A DNA stretch of 64,000 nt. Origin: Carya illinoinensis (lineage: Eukaryota > Streptophyta > Magnoliopsida > Fagales > Juglandaceae). Below, piece by piece: positions 21,313 to 35,065 of the stretch. The stretch is taken from the NCBI RefSeq assembly GCF_018687715.1, contig NC_056753.1, positions 27,653,445-27,717,444 of the forward strand, written 5' to 3'. Under the pieces are notes generated by a model. That model saw only the letters and a list, made by a program, of their open reading frames with translations. It made no database searches and was not told the DNA's origin. Within the stretch, counting starts at the first letter, position 1, and each line of letters opens with the position of its first letter. A program made the position numbers and the translations under genes.

Positions 21313-22486
21313 TTATGGAATGATGAAATGTAAAGTTACACCCATCGTGGACTATAGTATCCAGTGATTATGCATTTGATTTTATTGTGATGTTTTGTTG
21401 CTTATGTGACGTGACTTCCTTAACTTTTCCCTCGGCTCCATATTAATGTTTCTTGAGACATCTTAAATTATTGCCCTCTCTCTCTCTCTCTCTCTGTGAA
21501 AACTTAAAAGTTCACAAAGGTTTCAACAACTTTCCTAAACTCACTATTTCATTAGTCTAATACTGTTTTTAATGATTTTTTTTTTTTAATTTGAAATTCG
21601 TACCTTTTTATTGGAAAGACAATGCATCAAAATATGTCCTTCTAAAATGTTGGTCGAAACTTTTCGAACATGACCAAAAATAATGTGGGTTGGGGTGAAT
21701 GTTAAATTTTTCTATGTAGAATGGTCTATGTTAGCACTCAACAAAAGGAAATTAAATGGCTTTCTTTTTTTGTTCTTTTCTTTTTTTTTTTAAAAAGAAG
21801 AAGAAAACAATGGGTTAGTTTTAGTCAAATATGATAGTGATGGAAGATTAAATGCGGATAAAAGATCACCAAATCTGGTTAACCATGACAGGTAATTTAT
21901 GTGCAAATGTCAAATGAACAAAATCATTATTGGCTATGACCCTTTTTTCCTTGGTACTTTGAAGCATGTGTAGTAAATACTTTTTTCCTATCAATTTAAT
22001 TGGAACAATAGACAAACGGACCGCTTTAGAGTGGTACCATCTGCTTATGAGGTGAAACTAGTATCCAATAGGCAACTGTCACATCAGTAGTGTAGTAAAA
22101 CATTCTATGAGGACCACTCCATCAGATTTTTCCTCAAAATTTCCTAAACCTATTTTTCACTCCAGCATTTATTTACTTACCCACTAAACGTACCCACCTT
22201 ATCCAGATGCTGCCGATTGCCCTTTATATTCTCCACCGGTCGCCACCACTAGCTCGACGCAGCCACCCAATTCGAAGCCAACCAGTTTCACGTAGGACAA
22301 TCAGCCACCACACAATCTGTCGCCACCCACAGCCACCATGCAATCCACACCAGATTCATAACAAACATCTACATTTCAACCCTTCCGATTTCAAGCAATA
22401 ATCCACCCATTTGTAAAGCCAAGGTCACTTTTCGAAAAGTTTGCCTAGGAAATAAAAACCTCTATGTAGGGCTGAACAGAAATTCA
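21313..22486. other. Intergenic DNA, no gene seen
   Basis: Ordinary AT-rich non-coding sequence with a (TC)n tract near 21473-21495. The small C-rich frame at 22207-22401 has biased composition and no family match. Confidence 0.5.
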
Positions 22487-22640
22487 AAAATCCGACTCCT
22501 ACCTCCGACTCCGACAAGAGTTGAAGTTTTTTTTTTCCAAGGAAAGTTAAAGTCGGAGGTGGAGGTGAACTGACTCCGATCCACTCCGATTCCAACTCAG
22601 ATGCCCTGACTCCGACTCCGACTCCGACTCCGCTCCGACT
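22487..22640. repeat. Degenerate TCCGAC hexamer repeats
   Basis: Multiple copies of tccgac/ctccga occur, including an uninterrupted run near 22605-22635. The surrounding words are ctccgatccactccgatt. This may be the subterminal part of an old DNA transposon, since it is followed by 450 bp of AT-rich sequence with a repeated taacatgtaa word. Confidence 0.6.
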
Positions 22641-23731
22641 TCACTCTGATATTGTACATATTTAATAAAAACATATGTATTTTTCTATATATTAATCATA
22701 TAAATATAATAACATGTAATAATAATGTATAAATACTAAAATGCATAATAACATGTAACATCAATGGATAAACACTAATATATAAATAATAAATTTATAA
22801 TAACATGTAATACTAATGTATAATAACTGAAGTATTGATTATGTAGATTTTATATAACTATATCTTATATAGTTAGTTAAACTCAATAATATATATACTA
22901 GCATGAGTTAATTATTATTAGAAAAATATCTATATTCTTTATACATTAATCATATATATTTTATATAACTATAACTTATATAGTGAGTTAAATACTAATA
23001 TGAACAAATGTACCTAAAATAATACACTTTTACTATAATAACATGTAACACTAATGTACTTAATATACCATATAGTAGTAATGTATAGAATATAATAACT
23101 AATCTATGATTCTATAATAACTTATAACATGCAATACTAATTTTGTTCTTTTTTTTTTTTCAGGCACAAGTTGGAATGAAATTCGTTGCAATTTGTATTG
23201 GTTCTTTTGTTGTAAGTTGAAACTTATTGATAGAATTAGAACTTGATGGATGATGAGCCATGAGTTGATTGGATAATTTGGAAGGATAGATAATGATGGA
23301 TAATTAGTTTGTAATTTTGGTTATGCATTTTTAATTTGTAATTTTGGTTATATATTTTTAATGTATGTATCATAGTTAGAAAGTTTCTTGTTGCAAGTTT
23401 GAATTTTGTTTTATTTTACAGTGTCCAAAATTTTAATGTGTGTATCAAGTTCTAAAGATCTAACGATGAAAGATCTAAGGATGAAGGATCCTTGTGTGAA
23501 TGATTTCTTTTAACAAATTTGGTTAAATAAATTAGAAATTAGAAATTATATTTACAAAAAATTGATATAGAAGCCCAAATCCGATTAGAATCCAAAATTG
23601 TAAAATTAAAATATCATAGCAAGACTCTGCATCTTTAGCTCCATTGTTGATGCCACAAGAGGACCTTTCTAAAACCTGTTCTAAAGTGTTGTTAAGAGAG
23701 ATACAACCATGGCTTCGTTTTCTTGAGTCAA
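22641..23731. other. AT-rich stretch with recurring taacatgtaa words
   Basis: At 22700-23130 the words taacatgtaa and ctaatgtata recur several times with irregular spacing. No gene is seen. It may belong with the hexamer repeat as one decayed element, but no ends could be defined. Confidence 0.4.
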
Positions 23732-24540
23732 CCCCAGCTAGAGCTCCACTGGTCTATGATGTGAGAGAGAGAGACAGTGGCGGAGCCACGTTGGGGCAGG
23801 ATGGCCCCCCTCCAAATTTGAAAAAAAATATATATATATATATAGATATATATGTTAATTTTTTTAATTTAATAAAATAATATTAATTTATCATGTATTA
23901 GCCCCTCCTCTAAAAATTATTTTGGCCCATCCATAAAATTTAATTTGATATAAAAATAAAATAAATAAAACACATCTCATATAAAATAAAATACATAATT
24001 TTTATTATATATTGAAAGAGAAATAGTTAAGAATTTTGATTTAGATTCAATACTTGATGATTTTGTTTGTTTAAAAAATCGCAAGTTATAATTTTAGATA
24101 TATTTTTTTTAAATATATTTGTATGAATGTCTTTCTATTATTTCAATGATATATTGTTCTTGACATATCAAATATTTTTTTAATACATAAGTTGTATTAA
24201 ACGTATTTTATTTTTATTATAATCTTCCTATCAAATTATTATACATCGTAAAAAAAATTATATAAAAATAAAATAAAAAATATTTTATATATATTATTCT
24301 AATTTTATTTGGTACCTCCTCAAATAAATTCTTAGCTCTGCCACCGGAGAGAGAGAGAGAGAGAGATTGGGTTTTAAAGGGTGAGGATTTTAGTAATCGA
24401 TGGGCTACGTGACCTTATTTTATTAGAGGTTGTTCTCAACCTTACATCAAACGTACAGTACTAAAGATATTCTCATAGACCAATGCACATGCACAAAGAA
24501 TAGGTGGGTCTACGCTCACCGTTAGGAGCTCTAGCTGGGG
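23732..24540. repeat. Perfect 16-bp inverted repeat bracketing the TIR element
   Basis: The sequence ccccagctagagctcc at 23732-23747 is repeated exactly in inverted orientation at 24525-24540. It lies outside the TIR element and its GA flanks, so it belongs to an older host structure, possibly an earlier transposon split by the newer one. Confidence 0.6.
23775..24346. mobile_element. Non-autonomous TIR transposon (MITE-like) in a GA microsatellite
   Basis: The left end cagtggcggagccacg matches the reverse-complemented right end cggtggcagagctaag at 12 of 16 positions. The 572-bp interior is AT-rich and non-coding. Eight bases, gagagaga, flank both sides (23767-23774 and 24347-24354). That fits an 8-bp hAT-type target duplication but is ambiguous because the host site is a GA repeat. 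Confidence 0.75.
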
Positions 24541-25119
24541 TCCCCCGCTAATGCATTCTATGCAGATCTTACCTTTGACTTCCAATCAGTAATTGTTTGC
24601 AGATCGACCACGTATAAAAGCATTATATAAACAAAGAATGGTATGCAGTGCATATTTCTTGCCACCGGCCCTCAAAAGAAACAAGCGTCATCGGCCAAAT
24701 ACCACAAGCTAATCCAATTTATATAACATCAACGTGAATTTTGGGTCTCGCCCAAGCATCACCTTGGGCAACCCCAACAAGCTACAAGAATATCTACGTG
24801 CTCAAACTCTGATTTTTAAAAGAAAAATTTTAAATATCATATTATTATCTTTTCTTTATTTTATTAAATATGATATGACATATTTATTAATATTAAATAA
24901 TAATTTATTATATATTTTTTTATTATTTAATAATAATAAATATATCACATTTTATTTAATAAAATAAAAATATAATATATAGCATTAATCCTCGATAGAA
25001 AAGAAAAGCCCAAACTTCTATATAAATGAAAAATCATTTTAAATTTTGAAAAGAAAGAACGAGTTGAGAGAGAGATCAGAATCAGAGTTTCGAGTCTCTG
25101 GCAACGGTCATCTCCGACT

Positions 25120-25530
25120 CCGTCTGAATCTGAGCCTTACAAAATAATCACCATCCACAACCTTCTCGCCTAGCAGCCTTGCCTCCATTTCCTGGAGGTC
25201 CAGACCGTTACCACCGTGCTCCCATAGTTGGGGTACGACAGTCCTGCAGGAAATGGACCGCCGTACTCCCTCCCGATGGGATACGCATGGCCTTCCTCGA
25301 TTGGCTCGCTCTCCTTCGACCTCCGGAGCACAACTTCCAAAACCAACCTGAGCACCGTGCCCTCCACCTTGCCATCGCCCAGGTTCGCCTCTCCCCTTCC
25401 CCCAACAACATGGAAGCCCTCGAAGGCGCCTTTTTGCATAGTGCCAGCAAAACATCATGGCCTCCGACTTTCCGATCGCACCTAGGCCTCGAGCACCCCT
25501 GTGAGCTCGTCTACGTCACCCTCTAACTTC
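25120..25530. other. GC-rich gene-like relic, unassigned
   Basis: A sharp island of high GC with several CpG sites in AT-rich surroundings. All six frames are either interrupted or unlike any family I know; the longest (116 codons, minus, 25108-25458) is Gly/Arg-rich. It may be a decayed retrocopy or fragment of a GC-rich gene. Confidence 0.35.
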
Positions 25531-25671
25531 AGGGGTGAGTCCGCCAGTCTCCGCTTCTCTAAGTTCTTGAATTAAGGATTTCAAGACCACCGATAGAGGT
25601 CAAGCTCAGTGCTGTCCGATCGTAATAAACCAATATTCAATCCATGAATCATATGATGGCTGGACTGATAG

Positions 25672-26766
<1,095 letters not shown>

Positions 26767-28094
26767 ATGCAAGGTGGGACACCTGCGGCGAGGAAGGTAA
26801 TGGTGGTAGCAGAACCAACCCGGGAGTCAGCTGTGGCACTCCATACGCTCTTTCTCATGCAGTGTTTGAACAAGACGAATTGATTCTCCTCCACGTTGGG
26901 AACCCAAATTCATGGCGGTACATATTGAGTAGTCCACATGACTTAAGAACAAACTCATCCTGAGCTTTATAAGGAGTTACCCTACTCCTCTTATTAGGCC
27001 TTTTAAGGAGAGAAATTGGTGTTTCTACATGGTATCAGAGCAGGCTAACCTATGATCAATGATGGGCTCCTGCGACCTACCCACGATGATGGTACTGGAA
27101 ATACCGGCCCACATGTGAGGGGGCGTATTGAGTAGTCCCACATGACTTAGGAACAAACTCATCCTGGGCTTTATAAGGAGTTACCCTACTCCTCTTATTA
27201 GGCCTTTTAAGGGGAGAAATTGGTGTTTCTACAGTACACATTCTCCACGTTCTTGAGAAAGCCGAGCATAAGCTCTTGTTCCCATACAACATGTGCGGAT
27301 GGATCAAATGGAGGGGAAGTGGATTTTCTAGAAGAAATGAAGCATGCATGCAAAATTACCCAACCGACACTGCACGTGCGTGTTGAGAGAGTGGAAATGG
27401 AGGGCAAGGACAAGGCAGGGGTTATTCTTTTCCAAAGCATGGCACTCGGGGTGGATCTCATGGTTGTAGGGCAGCGGCGGAGCCTCTCAACAGCAATATT
27501 AAGGTGAGTACACTTTGAGCGACACTATTCTTCTGAGTCTTTACGTCACGAAAATATACATAAAGATCTTCTACTATAATTACAATTTGTCAAGAGAAAA
27601 ATAGATCTGTATATAAACCCAAGCATGAAAATCTCTACCTGTCCCAGCTTTATGACAGTTTCAAAACATGCACATTAATTTCCGAGCTTATCAAATTGGA
27701 AACTTGTTCCCTTCAAGAATAGGACCAGTTCCCCAAAAAGCCCATTGGGAATTCAGAAATAAATGTTTCTTGTTTACATATAAAATTGGAAAACAAAACA
27801 CCATTAAAAGTAGTATCTTGCTATCATTATTTTTCTTTTTGCACTATTAGATTTTAGTTAGGGAAAACAGAAACACATATAGACTGTTTCCTAAATCGAT
27901 TACTGTATGTGTCTTTGCATACCAAAAGGAGTAGGCGGCCTGGAGGGTCCATGAGAGGTACCAAAGCGGTAGACACAGCAGAGTATTTGATAGAAAATAG
28001 CAAGTGCACCTGTGTTGGAGTGCAGAAAAAGGGCCAAAATGCAGGCTTTCTTCTTAATTCAAAGACCCACAAGAATTTCTGGCTTTTGGCATAA
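26767..28094 (+). pseudogene. Universal-stress-protein-like (USP domain) gene, broken
   Basis: Exon 1 encodes a USP/adenine-nucleotide alpha-hydrolase-like fold: ARKVMVVAEPTRESAVAL, then after a 1-nt loss near 26849 YALSHAVFEQDELILLHV and NPNSW. A 311-bp LTR mini-element splits it at 26923. It resumes at 27234 with YTFSTFLRKPS, DFLEEMKHACKI, VEMEGKDKAGVILFQS and MVVGQRRSLSTAIL. A good donor (aag|gtgagt, 27503/27504) leads to exon 2 at 27929-28094 (MRGTKAVDTAEYLIENSKC, ending NFWLLA). The reading phase fits across the intron. Exon order and C-terminus match the plant USP-like family, cytosolic proteins with no enzymatic role known to me. The 5' end is uncertain. Two independent lesions make it a pseudogene. 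Confidence 0.88.
26923..27233 (+). mobile_element. SMART/TRIM-type miniature LTR retrotransposon
   Basis: LTRs of 107 bp (26923-27029) and 108 bp (27126-27233) start tattgagtag and end tttctaca, and are nearly identical. The internal region is only 96 bp. It begins with tggtatcagagc (27030-27041), the initiator tRNA-Met primer site, and ends with the purine tract gtgagggggcg. A perfect 5-bp target duplication, gtaca, lies at 26918-26922 and 27234-27238. It encodes nothing and depends on enzymes from other elements. It is inserted in the exon of the USP-like gene. Confidence 0.95.
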
Positions 28095-28662
28095 GCACTC
28101 GATCAATCCGAGAGCCACTCGCGCTTCATCATTTGCACTCTCTCTCGCTCTGTGTTGGGATATCTGTTGGCTACATTCGGTTCATGATCATGTTTCTGTT
28201 GGGAGAACGGCAAAGGTAGACCAATTTGACTGCTGTGTTTTGCTAGATAAGTTGAATGCTGGGTTTAGTGAATTTTTATTCGAAGACGTATCTCGTCCCT
28301 AGTGAACCATATGTACAATGTTCTCGACATCTATAGCACAAAGATTGTAAATATTTGGACATGGCTGGCCCTTTGGAAACCAACCATGAGAAACTGCGAG
28401 GACAGGTGAAATGCCAGAAACCATCTTTCCTTTTCATTTATTTTCTGAAATGATGTGGGGATTACTGACAAACGAAACATTTTACTATGGGAATAAAAGA
28501 AAAAATCAAAATAGAAAGCAGATGCTATGAAGGAAAAGGGGGATTAATCACATTGCCTCACAAGGCTTAAGAGCCATAGCCATTGAAGATACGGGCACTC
28601 GGAAAAAATGGAGAGTCGTCAATATAGGACACATTCTTTTTTATCCTAAGACCGAAAGAACT
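28095..28662. other. Spacer between two converging pseudogenes
   Basis: This is the 3' flank of both the USP-like relic (plus) and the SEC20 relic (minus). It probably contains both 3' UTRs. No further gene is seen. Confidence 0.5.
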
Positions 28663-31035
28663 TTAGAGTTCATCGCGTATAGGTTGTTCTAAAGGAACAT
28701 CCACCTTATGAACTGCATTTTCATGGACATGCGGAGGATTTATGCCATCCACAGCAGCTCTGTGTCCTACTTCTGCTTGTCTCACCATACCAGCCTTTAA
28801 AGCAGCAGTAAAGTGTCTCTGCAACTTTAGTAGCCCTACGCGCTTTGAGACAACATAGAGAACAGTAGATGAGAATAACAAAACTCCTACTGCAAGTAGC
28901 AACCTGTTCACATAAAGGGATTCACATAAATTGTTTGAAAATAAAGATAATTAGCCATTGGAAGAGGGAAAAAAATCCTTTACCTGTCAATGACATCTTG
29001 ACGTTGCATTGTGGAGAGTAGGTTTCGGGTTTGCATGAACAGCTAGCGGTGCCCTTTGTATTCACTTTCTGCCTTCTTTAATATTCCTGTTGATTCCTCT
29101 ATAGATCCAAGACAAATATGAACTCGTGTAAACTTACTGTATGGTGGTACTAAGAGAAATGACATATGACAAGATTTACACATCCCTTGACATTCTCTAG
29201 TTCTTTTTTCATATGTAAGAATGAAGAACAAGATAAGCGTTACCTCAAAGCTAACCCGAATGAGTTGATTCAAATATTCTAACCTCATAAGAAAGATGCT
29301 GGCATACAACAATCAGAATTCAATTTTAAAACCGGGGCAACGTTCCAATGACCAGAATTTTAGGATCCCACAGAGGAACAGCCACAAGAACACAACCGGG
29401 TGAAATTCATAGACTAGAGGAAAATGATGAGTGATAAGATAGTAATACTACTCACAAATGAAGTGGTAACTCCAAATGGATTTCATCCTGAATGCACAAA
29501 TTGCAAGGACTAAAAAAAATGTGCATAAATCTTCATTTAGATCGGTTATAGCAGGTTGAAGACTGTTTTCTTTCATAAATCTAGCTTATCCATCTTGAAA
29601 ATATGACTGAGCAATGAATAGGCAGATCAACCAGATGTCAAACAATGCCAACACCATCTCCTTGTGAGGCTACCCTAATAGAAAATGAATAACATTTCAC
29701 CACAGCTTCAATTGGACCACTACCACAGGAAGATTCTACCCTACCTTATATTTGGTCTAATTGATCAATAGTCTAAAGTAAATTCTAAATCATGTAGCCA
29801 TATCAAAATAGTTCCTTAAATTTTTCAACCCTTTCAGCTAATAGCATGTCATTCTTTATAAGCTTACCATTAGAAACAGAAAAAGTATCCAGACCTAGTA
29901 CATCAAATACAAGAAATAATGCTGAGATCATAATGAAATAGACGATCTACCAAAAGTCATGAGCGTGCTCGCACTTCTTTCCACTTCCTATATCCAAGTA
30001 GAAATAAAATAAATAAATTAATGCTGCATCCCAAAAACCATATGACAAAAAAAAGCAAGAAATACAGCTACTAACCTGAACCATCAATTGGCGAGTGCAG
30101 CGAAGGCTCTCAGGGATGCTTTCAGCAGCAGATGTCATTCCGGCTTTTGTTCTGAAAAGAAAATTATAAATAGTACAGTAATTTAACAAATCCATGTTAA
30201 GGAAATGGCTATTTTTGTTCATGTTCATAAAACTAGCCACAAAATTCAATGATTGCATTGAATTTGGGACCAAATCCATAAAGCATAATACATATTGTAA
30301 GTTGCGTCTGCCAATTGTGGATTCTCCTCCACCACCCAAAAGTAGTTCTCTCTGCATTTTCACAACCATGTAAAATCACACCTCACTCCAAGCCTCTCTC
30401 ATAAGCACTCCCATATTTAATCACAAGCTTACCACAAAATGAGATTTGTTAAATAAGCGTATGAGAAAACTATATTTGCAACTTCTGCGCGAAATAGCTA
30501 CCGAAAGAGTTTTAACTCAAATATATAGGAATGGCTAACATTCTGCTACAGTAATTCAACATGGTGTTGATTACCTCTTCCTGAGCAGGTTTCCTCATGT
30601 TAGCCTTTGCTTGTAAATTGGCAATCCTCAGACTCAATCGCAAACTGGCAACGAAGACAGTAAACAAAGATAGCAAACTACTCTGCAATTAAGGACTGCC
30701 CAAAACAAAGTCATTCCTATATAGGACTGCAATTAATTCAACATCGTCCACTCAAGGAAAGCATTTTCACTAAACTGGCTTAAAGGTTCAGTTCTGTTCG
30801 GGCAATTCAAGTTAAGAAACGCAACAAGAAGAAACATTACAAGCAATCGCCGTGAGAGAGAGAATTAGGTACTTGTGGGATTGGTTCTTCCAAGACTCGA
30901 GATAAGCGGTAGCAGATTGGACTTCATCATCGGCGGGCAACTGTGGCGCAAGAAGATCGAGCTTGAACTGGAGCGACGAGAGCGAAGCCAAGCCATCTTG
31001 CGCAAGCCCGTTCAATCTCGGAAGCGAATTCGAAT
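28663..31035 (-). pseudogene. SEC20: SEC20/BNIP1-type SNARE gene, broken
   Basis: Seven minus-strand exons join in phase: about 31035-30873 (LPRLNGLAQDG, LDLLAPQLP), 30644-30575 (IANLQAKANMRK), 30351-30296 (ELLLGGGGEST), 30151-30076 (KAGMTSAAES), 29987-29951 (EVERSASTLMTF), 29098-28984 (STGILKKAESEYKGHR, stop, then TRNLLSTMQRQDVIDR) and 28903-28663 (membrane anchor LLLAVGVLLFSSTVLYVVS, tail ending RDEL). SEC20 is a Q-SNARE for Golgi-to-ER retrieval; the last exon carries its transmembrane anchor. Three lesions are visible: no start exon (the frame upstream of exon 1 reaches a TAG without an ATG), a donor reading ATATGT after the third exon where GTATGT is expected, and a TAG after GHR. The C-terminal RDEL is noted but its meaning is unclear. 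Confidence 0.9.
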
Positions 31036-31823
31036 TTCTCCTCCCTAGATTTCCACAAAGGAAACTGTTACGAACCTAATGGATAATAACTAAGAAGTGG
31101 AATAAAAGAGGAAATATGGGAAGAAGAGAGGAACTCTTGTTATGAACCTGCTGGATAACTAAGTAAGAAATGGAATAACAAAGGAAATATGGGAAGAACA
31201 GAGCAACTGACTGCTCCATAAAATTCAGAAAGAATGGTAAGAAGAGGGATATCTTTCTTCCACGTCACGTAACTTATATATTTTAATACTATTTTTTATT
31301 ATTTGTTATTTATTATTTTTACTTATATTATTTTATTTTTATTAAATTAATTAAATTATTTTATTTATCATTCATACTCTATATATATTTATTATTCAAA
31401 AATTAAAATAAATATTATGTATATTATATAAAAATAATAAGTAAAATTATCCTTTTTCGATTAGCTAGAATCGATTAATCGAAGCAGCCGTTTCAGAGAT
31501 ATAAGGATGATGTGTTTATTTTTATTTTTCAAAAATTTATTTTATTTGTTGTTTTAATTTTTAAATATTTTAATTTTATATTTTAATTTATAAAGGAATA
31601 ATAATTACATTAGTGTCACATAATTATTTTTAAAATAAATAAATAAATATAAAATTTAAATCATAATAATAATTTTTTAATAATTAAGTTTTATTTTAAA
31701 AACAATTATACAATAATTACGCATTTAACAGTTATACTTAACATTACTTTTATTTATTATTACACGCAGCACATATTTATTGATAATGATGTGACTTAAA
31801 AGGCATGGGGGAGGAAATAATTA
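31036..31823. other. AT-rich DNA upstream of the SEC20 relic
   Basis: A tandem duplication of about 70 bp (ggataactaag, taagaaatggaat, aggaaatatgggaagaa) occurs at about 31080-31215. The missing 5' exon of SEC20 is not found here. The rest is AT-rich. Confidence 0.5.
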
Positions 31824-32049
31824 GGATAGGTTTAGATGGTGAAATAAAAATTTTAATTTTAGATAAAAATTAAAAGTTGAATAAAATATTAATTTTTAAT
31901 ATTATTATTATTATTTAAAAATTTAAAAAAATTAAATTGAGATTTAAAAAATTAAATTATTTATGATATTTTACATGAGAATTTAAAAAAATTATAATTA
32001 TAAAATGAGATAAAAATTTTATATTTTATCTTAGTTGCCAAACCTAACC
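31824..32049. repeat. AT-rich MITE-like element, family member 2
   Basis: Terminal inverted repeats: ggataggtttagatgg at the left and, reverse-complemented, ggttaggtttggcaac at the right. The flanking aatta at 31819-31823 and 32050-32054 is a probable target duplication. A poly(A) run follows at 32059-32083. Confidence 0.7.
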
Positions 32050-32083
32050 AATTATCAGAAAAAAAAAAAAAAAAAAAAAAAAA

Positions 32084-33273
32084 TAGAAAGATTTCCTTTG
32101 GATCCCCTTCCCCTTCAAATACTGAGTTTGATTGTAGTCATACACCAATAATCTAGGCATGCATAGATTATGGATATTCATCGTTTAATATTCCAAGAAG
32201 AGTTGTTTTACTTGTACTATTCGTTTTATATATAAGATTTATTATTTCATATTTTTTAATTTTAAATTTCATAATTTTTAACTTATTATAAAATAATAAA
32301 TATTTTGTCAATTTTGCAATTAACATTTTTTAATATATATATATATATAAAAGATCTTTATACATTAATACCAAATGTATCAAATACTTCCATACATGCT
32401 AATTTAAAGCACCGATAAATACCGACAAGAGTTGTAAAAAATAACAAAGGGAAACAGTTCTTTTATGGACAATAGCCATGCGTAACCATGGTGCAATCGA
32501 CAATGCCCCATGGTGCAATCGACAATACCACATCAACTAATTTAATTAAAAAAAGAAAAATATAAATATAATACAAGAACAGAAATACACAGATGCTTCT
32601 TCATCTTCGTAGCTGGATTCTCCCTTCATCTTTATGGGTGTCGTGGGTGGAGCTTCTCGTACATAACCAAGTTACATTCTCTTCGTGGGTTCTCTTCAAT
32701 TTGTTCACCATGAATTCTCTTTGTGGGTCGAAGCTTCCCTACTTCTTTGTGGATTTTGAAGCTGATCGACGACCGAGCTATGGACTTTTTTGGAGCACAA
32801 AATGAAAAGGGCAAAGACAGGTAAGTTGAAATCTAATGGTGCGATGTTTTAAAAGGAAAACTGAGTGGCCGAGTTGACTCAACGAGTCACTAACAACATG
32901 GATCTACACCAACCTTGTTTACAAAATTATAAGGGAAGAGAATATCATAATGTTGGACACATAGGGAAGTAGAGACTTTGGCAAATATATTGAAAATGGA
33001 AACTAAATGGGTAGAAGACAAGTGTGTGAGCAAAATAAACCTAAATTCAGGACCAACCATAAAGTACAAAGAGAGATAGAGAAAAGTATAGAAAAATGGG
33101 TGTCCTAAGCGAGCCAGACAGTTGAGAGATGTATCTAACAGGAGCAAAACCTATTTTTAGAAGTCCCAAACAAATAGAACTACCTAAGAAACCTAGAAGG
33201 CTAACCAACAAAACCCATAAAGAACTTCCCACTGGGTAAATTTCAAGGCACGAACATAGGAAATATAGGGAGG

Positions 33274-33339
<66 letters not shown>

Positions 33340-34632
33340 GTAGTTGTTGGTGGATGGGGAGAGGTAAATAAGGGAAGTTTCCCTTAGAAGAGTTTGCATT
33401 CGGACCAAATCGCACAATTAGGCTTACCATTACAAGAACATGAATAGGTTGTCTCAAAAACATTTTTATTGGAAGCAATTTTGTCCTGCCATAGTTTTTT
33501 GTGCATTCTTTTTTTAATTTTGACATGACGTGGAGATCAAACCTTAGAGAGGAGGGAGAGCACGAATGGGAGAAAATAAGCCTTGTAGAGAAGATGGAGA
33601 AAAATGAAAACACATCATTTGTTATTTTGAATGAAACGAATCGTTTCATTTGTTCCACGTAGACGACGACTATGCCTTGATTACCTCCATCCAACTGTAA
33701 AGAGAGTTTTTTATATGAGCACTGCTACACAGCAGTCCTATACCCAACACACTAGTATAAAATAGAAGAGGGTAAAATAGTAAATTCACATTTTTCAATA
33801 GTGTAAAAAAGTGTGAGACTGTTGTGTATATTTTTTGTTTTTATATATAATATATGAGTAATGCTATAATGATATATCACAGTCTCATTTCACTTTTATC
33901 TCATTATGTAATATATGACACATTAATTACCATTGGATCGTAAAGAATAATCTATCAAAGGATATCTAATAGTGATAAATATGTTATATTTTATATAATG
34001 AGATGAAAATAATATGATAGTGTAGTGTATAGAATTTTCTATAATATATATACATACACCACACTATATATACATATATATAATTCTATACATCACACTA
34101 TAATCTTACTTTTATTATATAATATAATATGTGACTATTTATTATCATTAGATAATCTTTTTTTGAATAATTTTTTATCATCTAATGTCACATTTTTCAA
34201 AATATAATAGAAATAAAATGATACAATATATATATATATATATATAAAGTTATTCGTATTTGTGTATACACACAAATAATCGGATATATACAGCAAGAAA
34301 AACTCTAAAGCGCAAGCATTGCGCACGACCCAACGAGGCCAACTACTGTAGATCGATAAAGCGGCATTTAACACGAGTTGTGTTTTCAGCTTTGTTTTGA
34401 GCTGGAGAAAAAAATGGTCGGGAACTGGAATAAATTTAATGAAACGGTGGGCTTCATTGATATCCAAACACAGAAGGTACACTGAGATGAGAAAACCGCC
34501 TTAAGAAACTACAAAAGCTATTTACGATGCCTTAACCAGAAGCCGGTGATGACCTTTCCATCAGTGCAAGAGATGACACTGCTATCAAAGAATTGGTCTA
34601 AATTTAATGGGGTATTGTCGAATTTGAGAGGA
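32084..34632. other. Intergenic DNA, no gene seen
   Basis: AT-rich, with a duplicated ccatggtgcaatcgacaat word near 32488-32530 and AT-rich foldback-like stretches at about 33860-34250 (for example tatcacagtctcatttcac against its degenerate inverse). A minus-strand frame at 33047-33694 is produced largely by the GA microsatellite and is not counted. Confidence 0.5.
33268..33334. repeat. GA microsatellite
   Basis: A ggga run grades into a pure (GA)n tract of about 54 bp. Confidence 0.95.
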
Positions 34633-35065
34633 GCAAGTTAGCAAGTGCAGGGAGGAGGGGTGGTATGCTAGTTTGGAGGAATTTACTAGGCTGTCCTCAA
34701 CTGCGGCGATTGCAATTAATGGAGAAAATCAGGGTGGAAGGAGCAGAAAAGGGATCAGAAACCTTTTTTTAATTTGTTCTTCTTCCAAAGAAAAAAGGAT
34801 AGAGAACCGACAATGGCGTTGTCACGGCTTGTCTCACACGTAGAAGAGATGGCGGCTAAGATTAAGATGGAATACAATGATGGAAGCTAGGGCCAGTGGC
34901 AACGGGTGTTGACGGGGCTTCAGGGGCTTAAGAGGATGGGCTTATGGCTTAAGTGAAGATGGGCTTGTAATGGAGCTTTACGATGTAATATTGAGATGTA
35001 GTAATTCTTGGGTAATTTCGGTGCCCGTGGCCCGTAATTGTAGTAAAGCCTGACATGTATAAATA

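Noticed and set aside
22207..22401. 64-codon frame rich in Pro, His and Arg
   Set aside because: Composition-driven, no homologous pattern, no splice partners.
26923..27233. Reading the insertion in the USP-like exon as an intron
   Set aside because: It has LTRs, a tRNA-Met primer site, a purine tract and a 5-bp target duplication, and no gt/ag ends at the insertion points.
33047..33694. 215-codon minus-strand frame with a long Leu-Ser run
   Set aside because: The run is the translated GA microsatellite; flanks show no domain.
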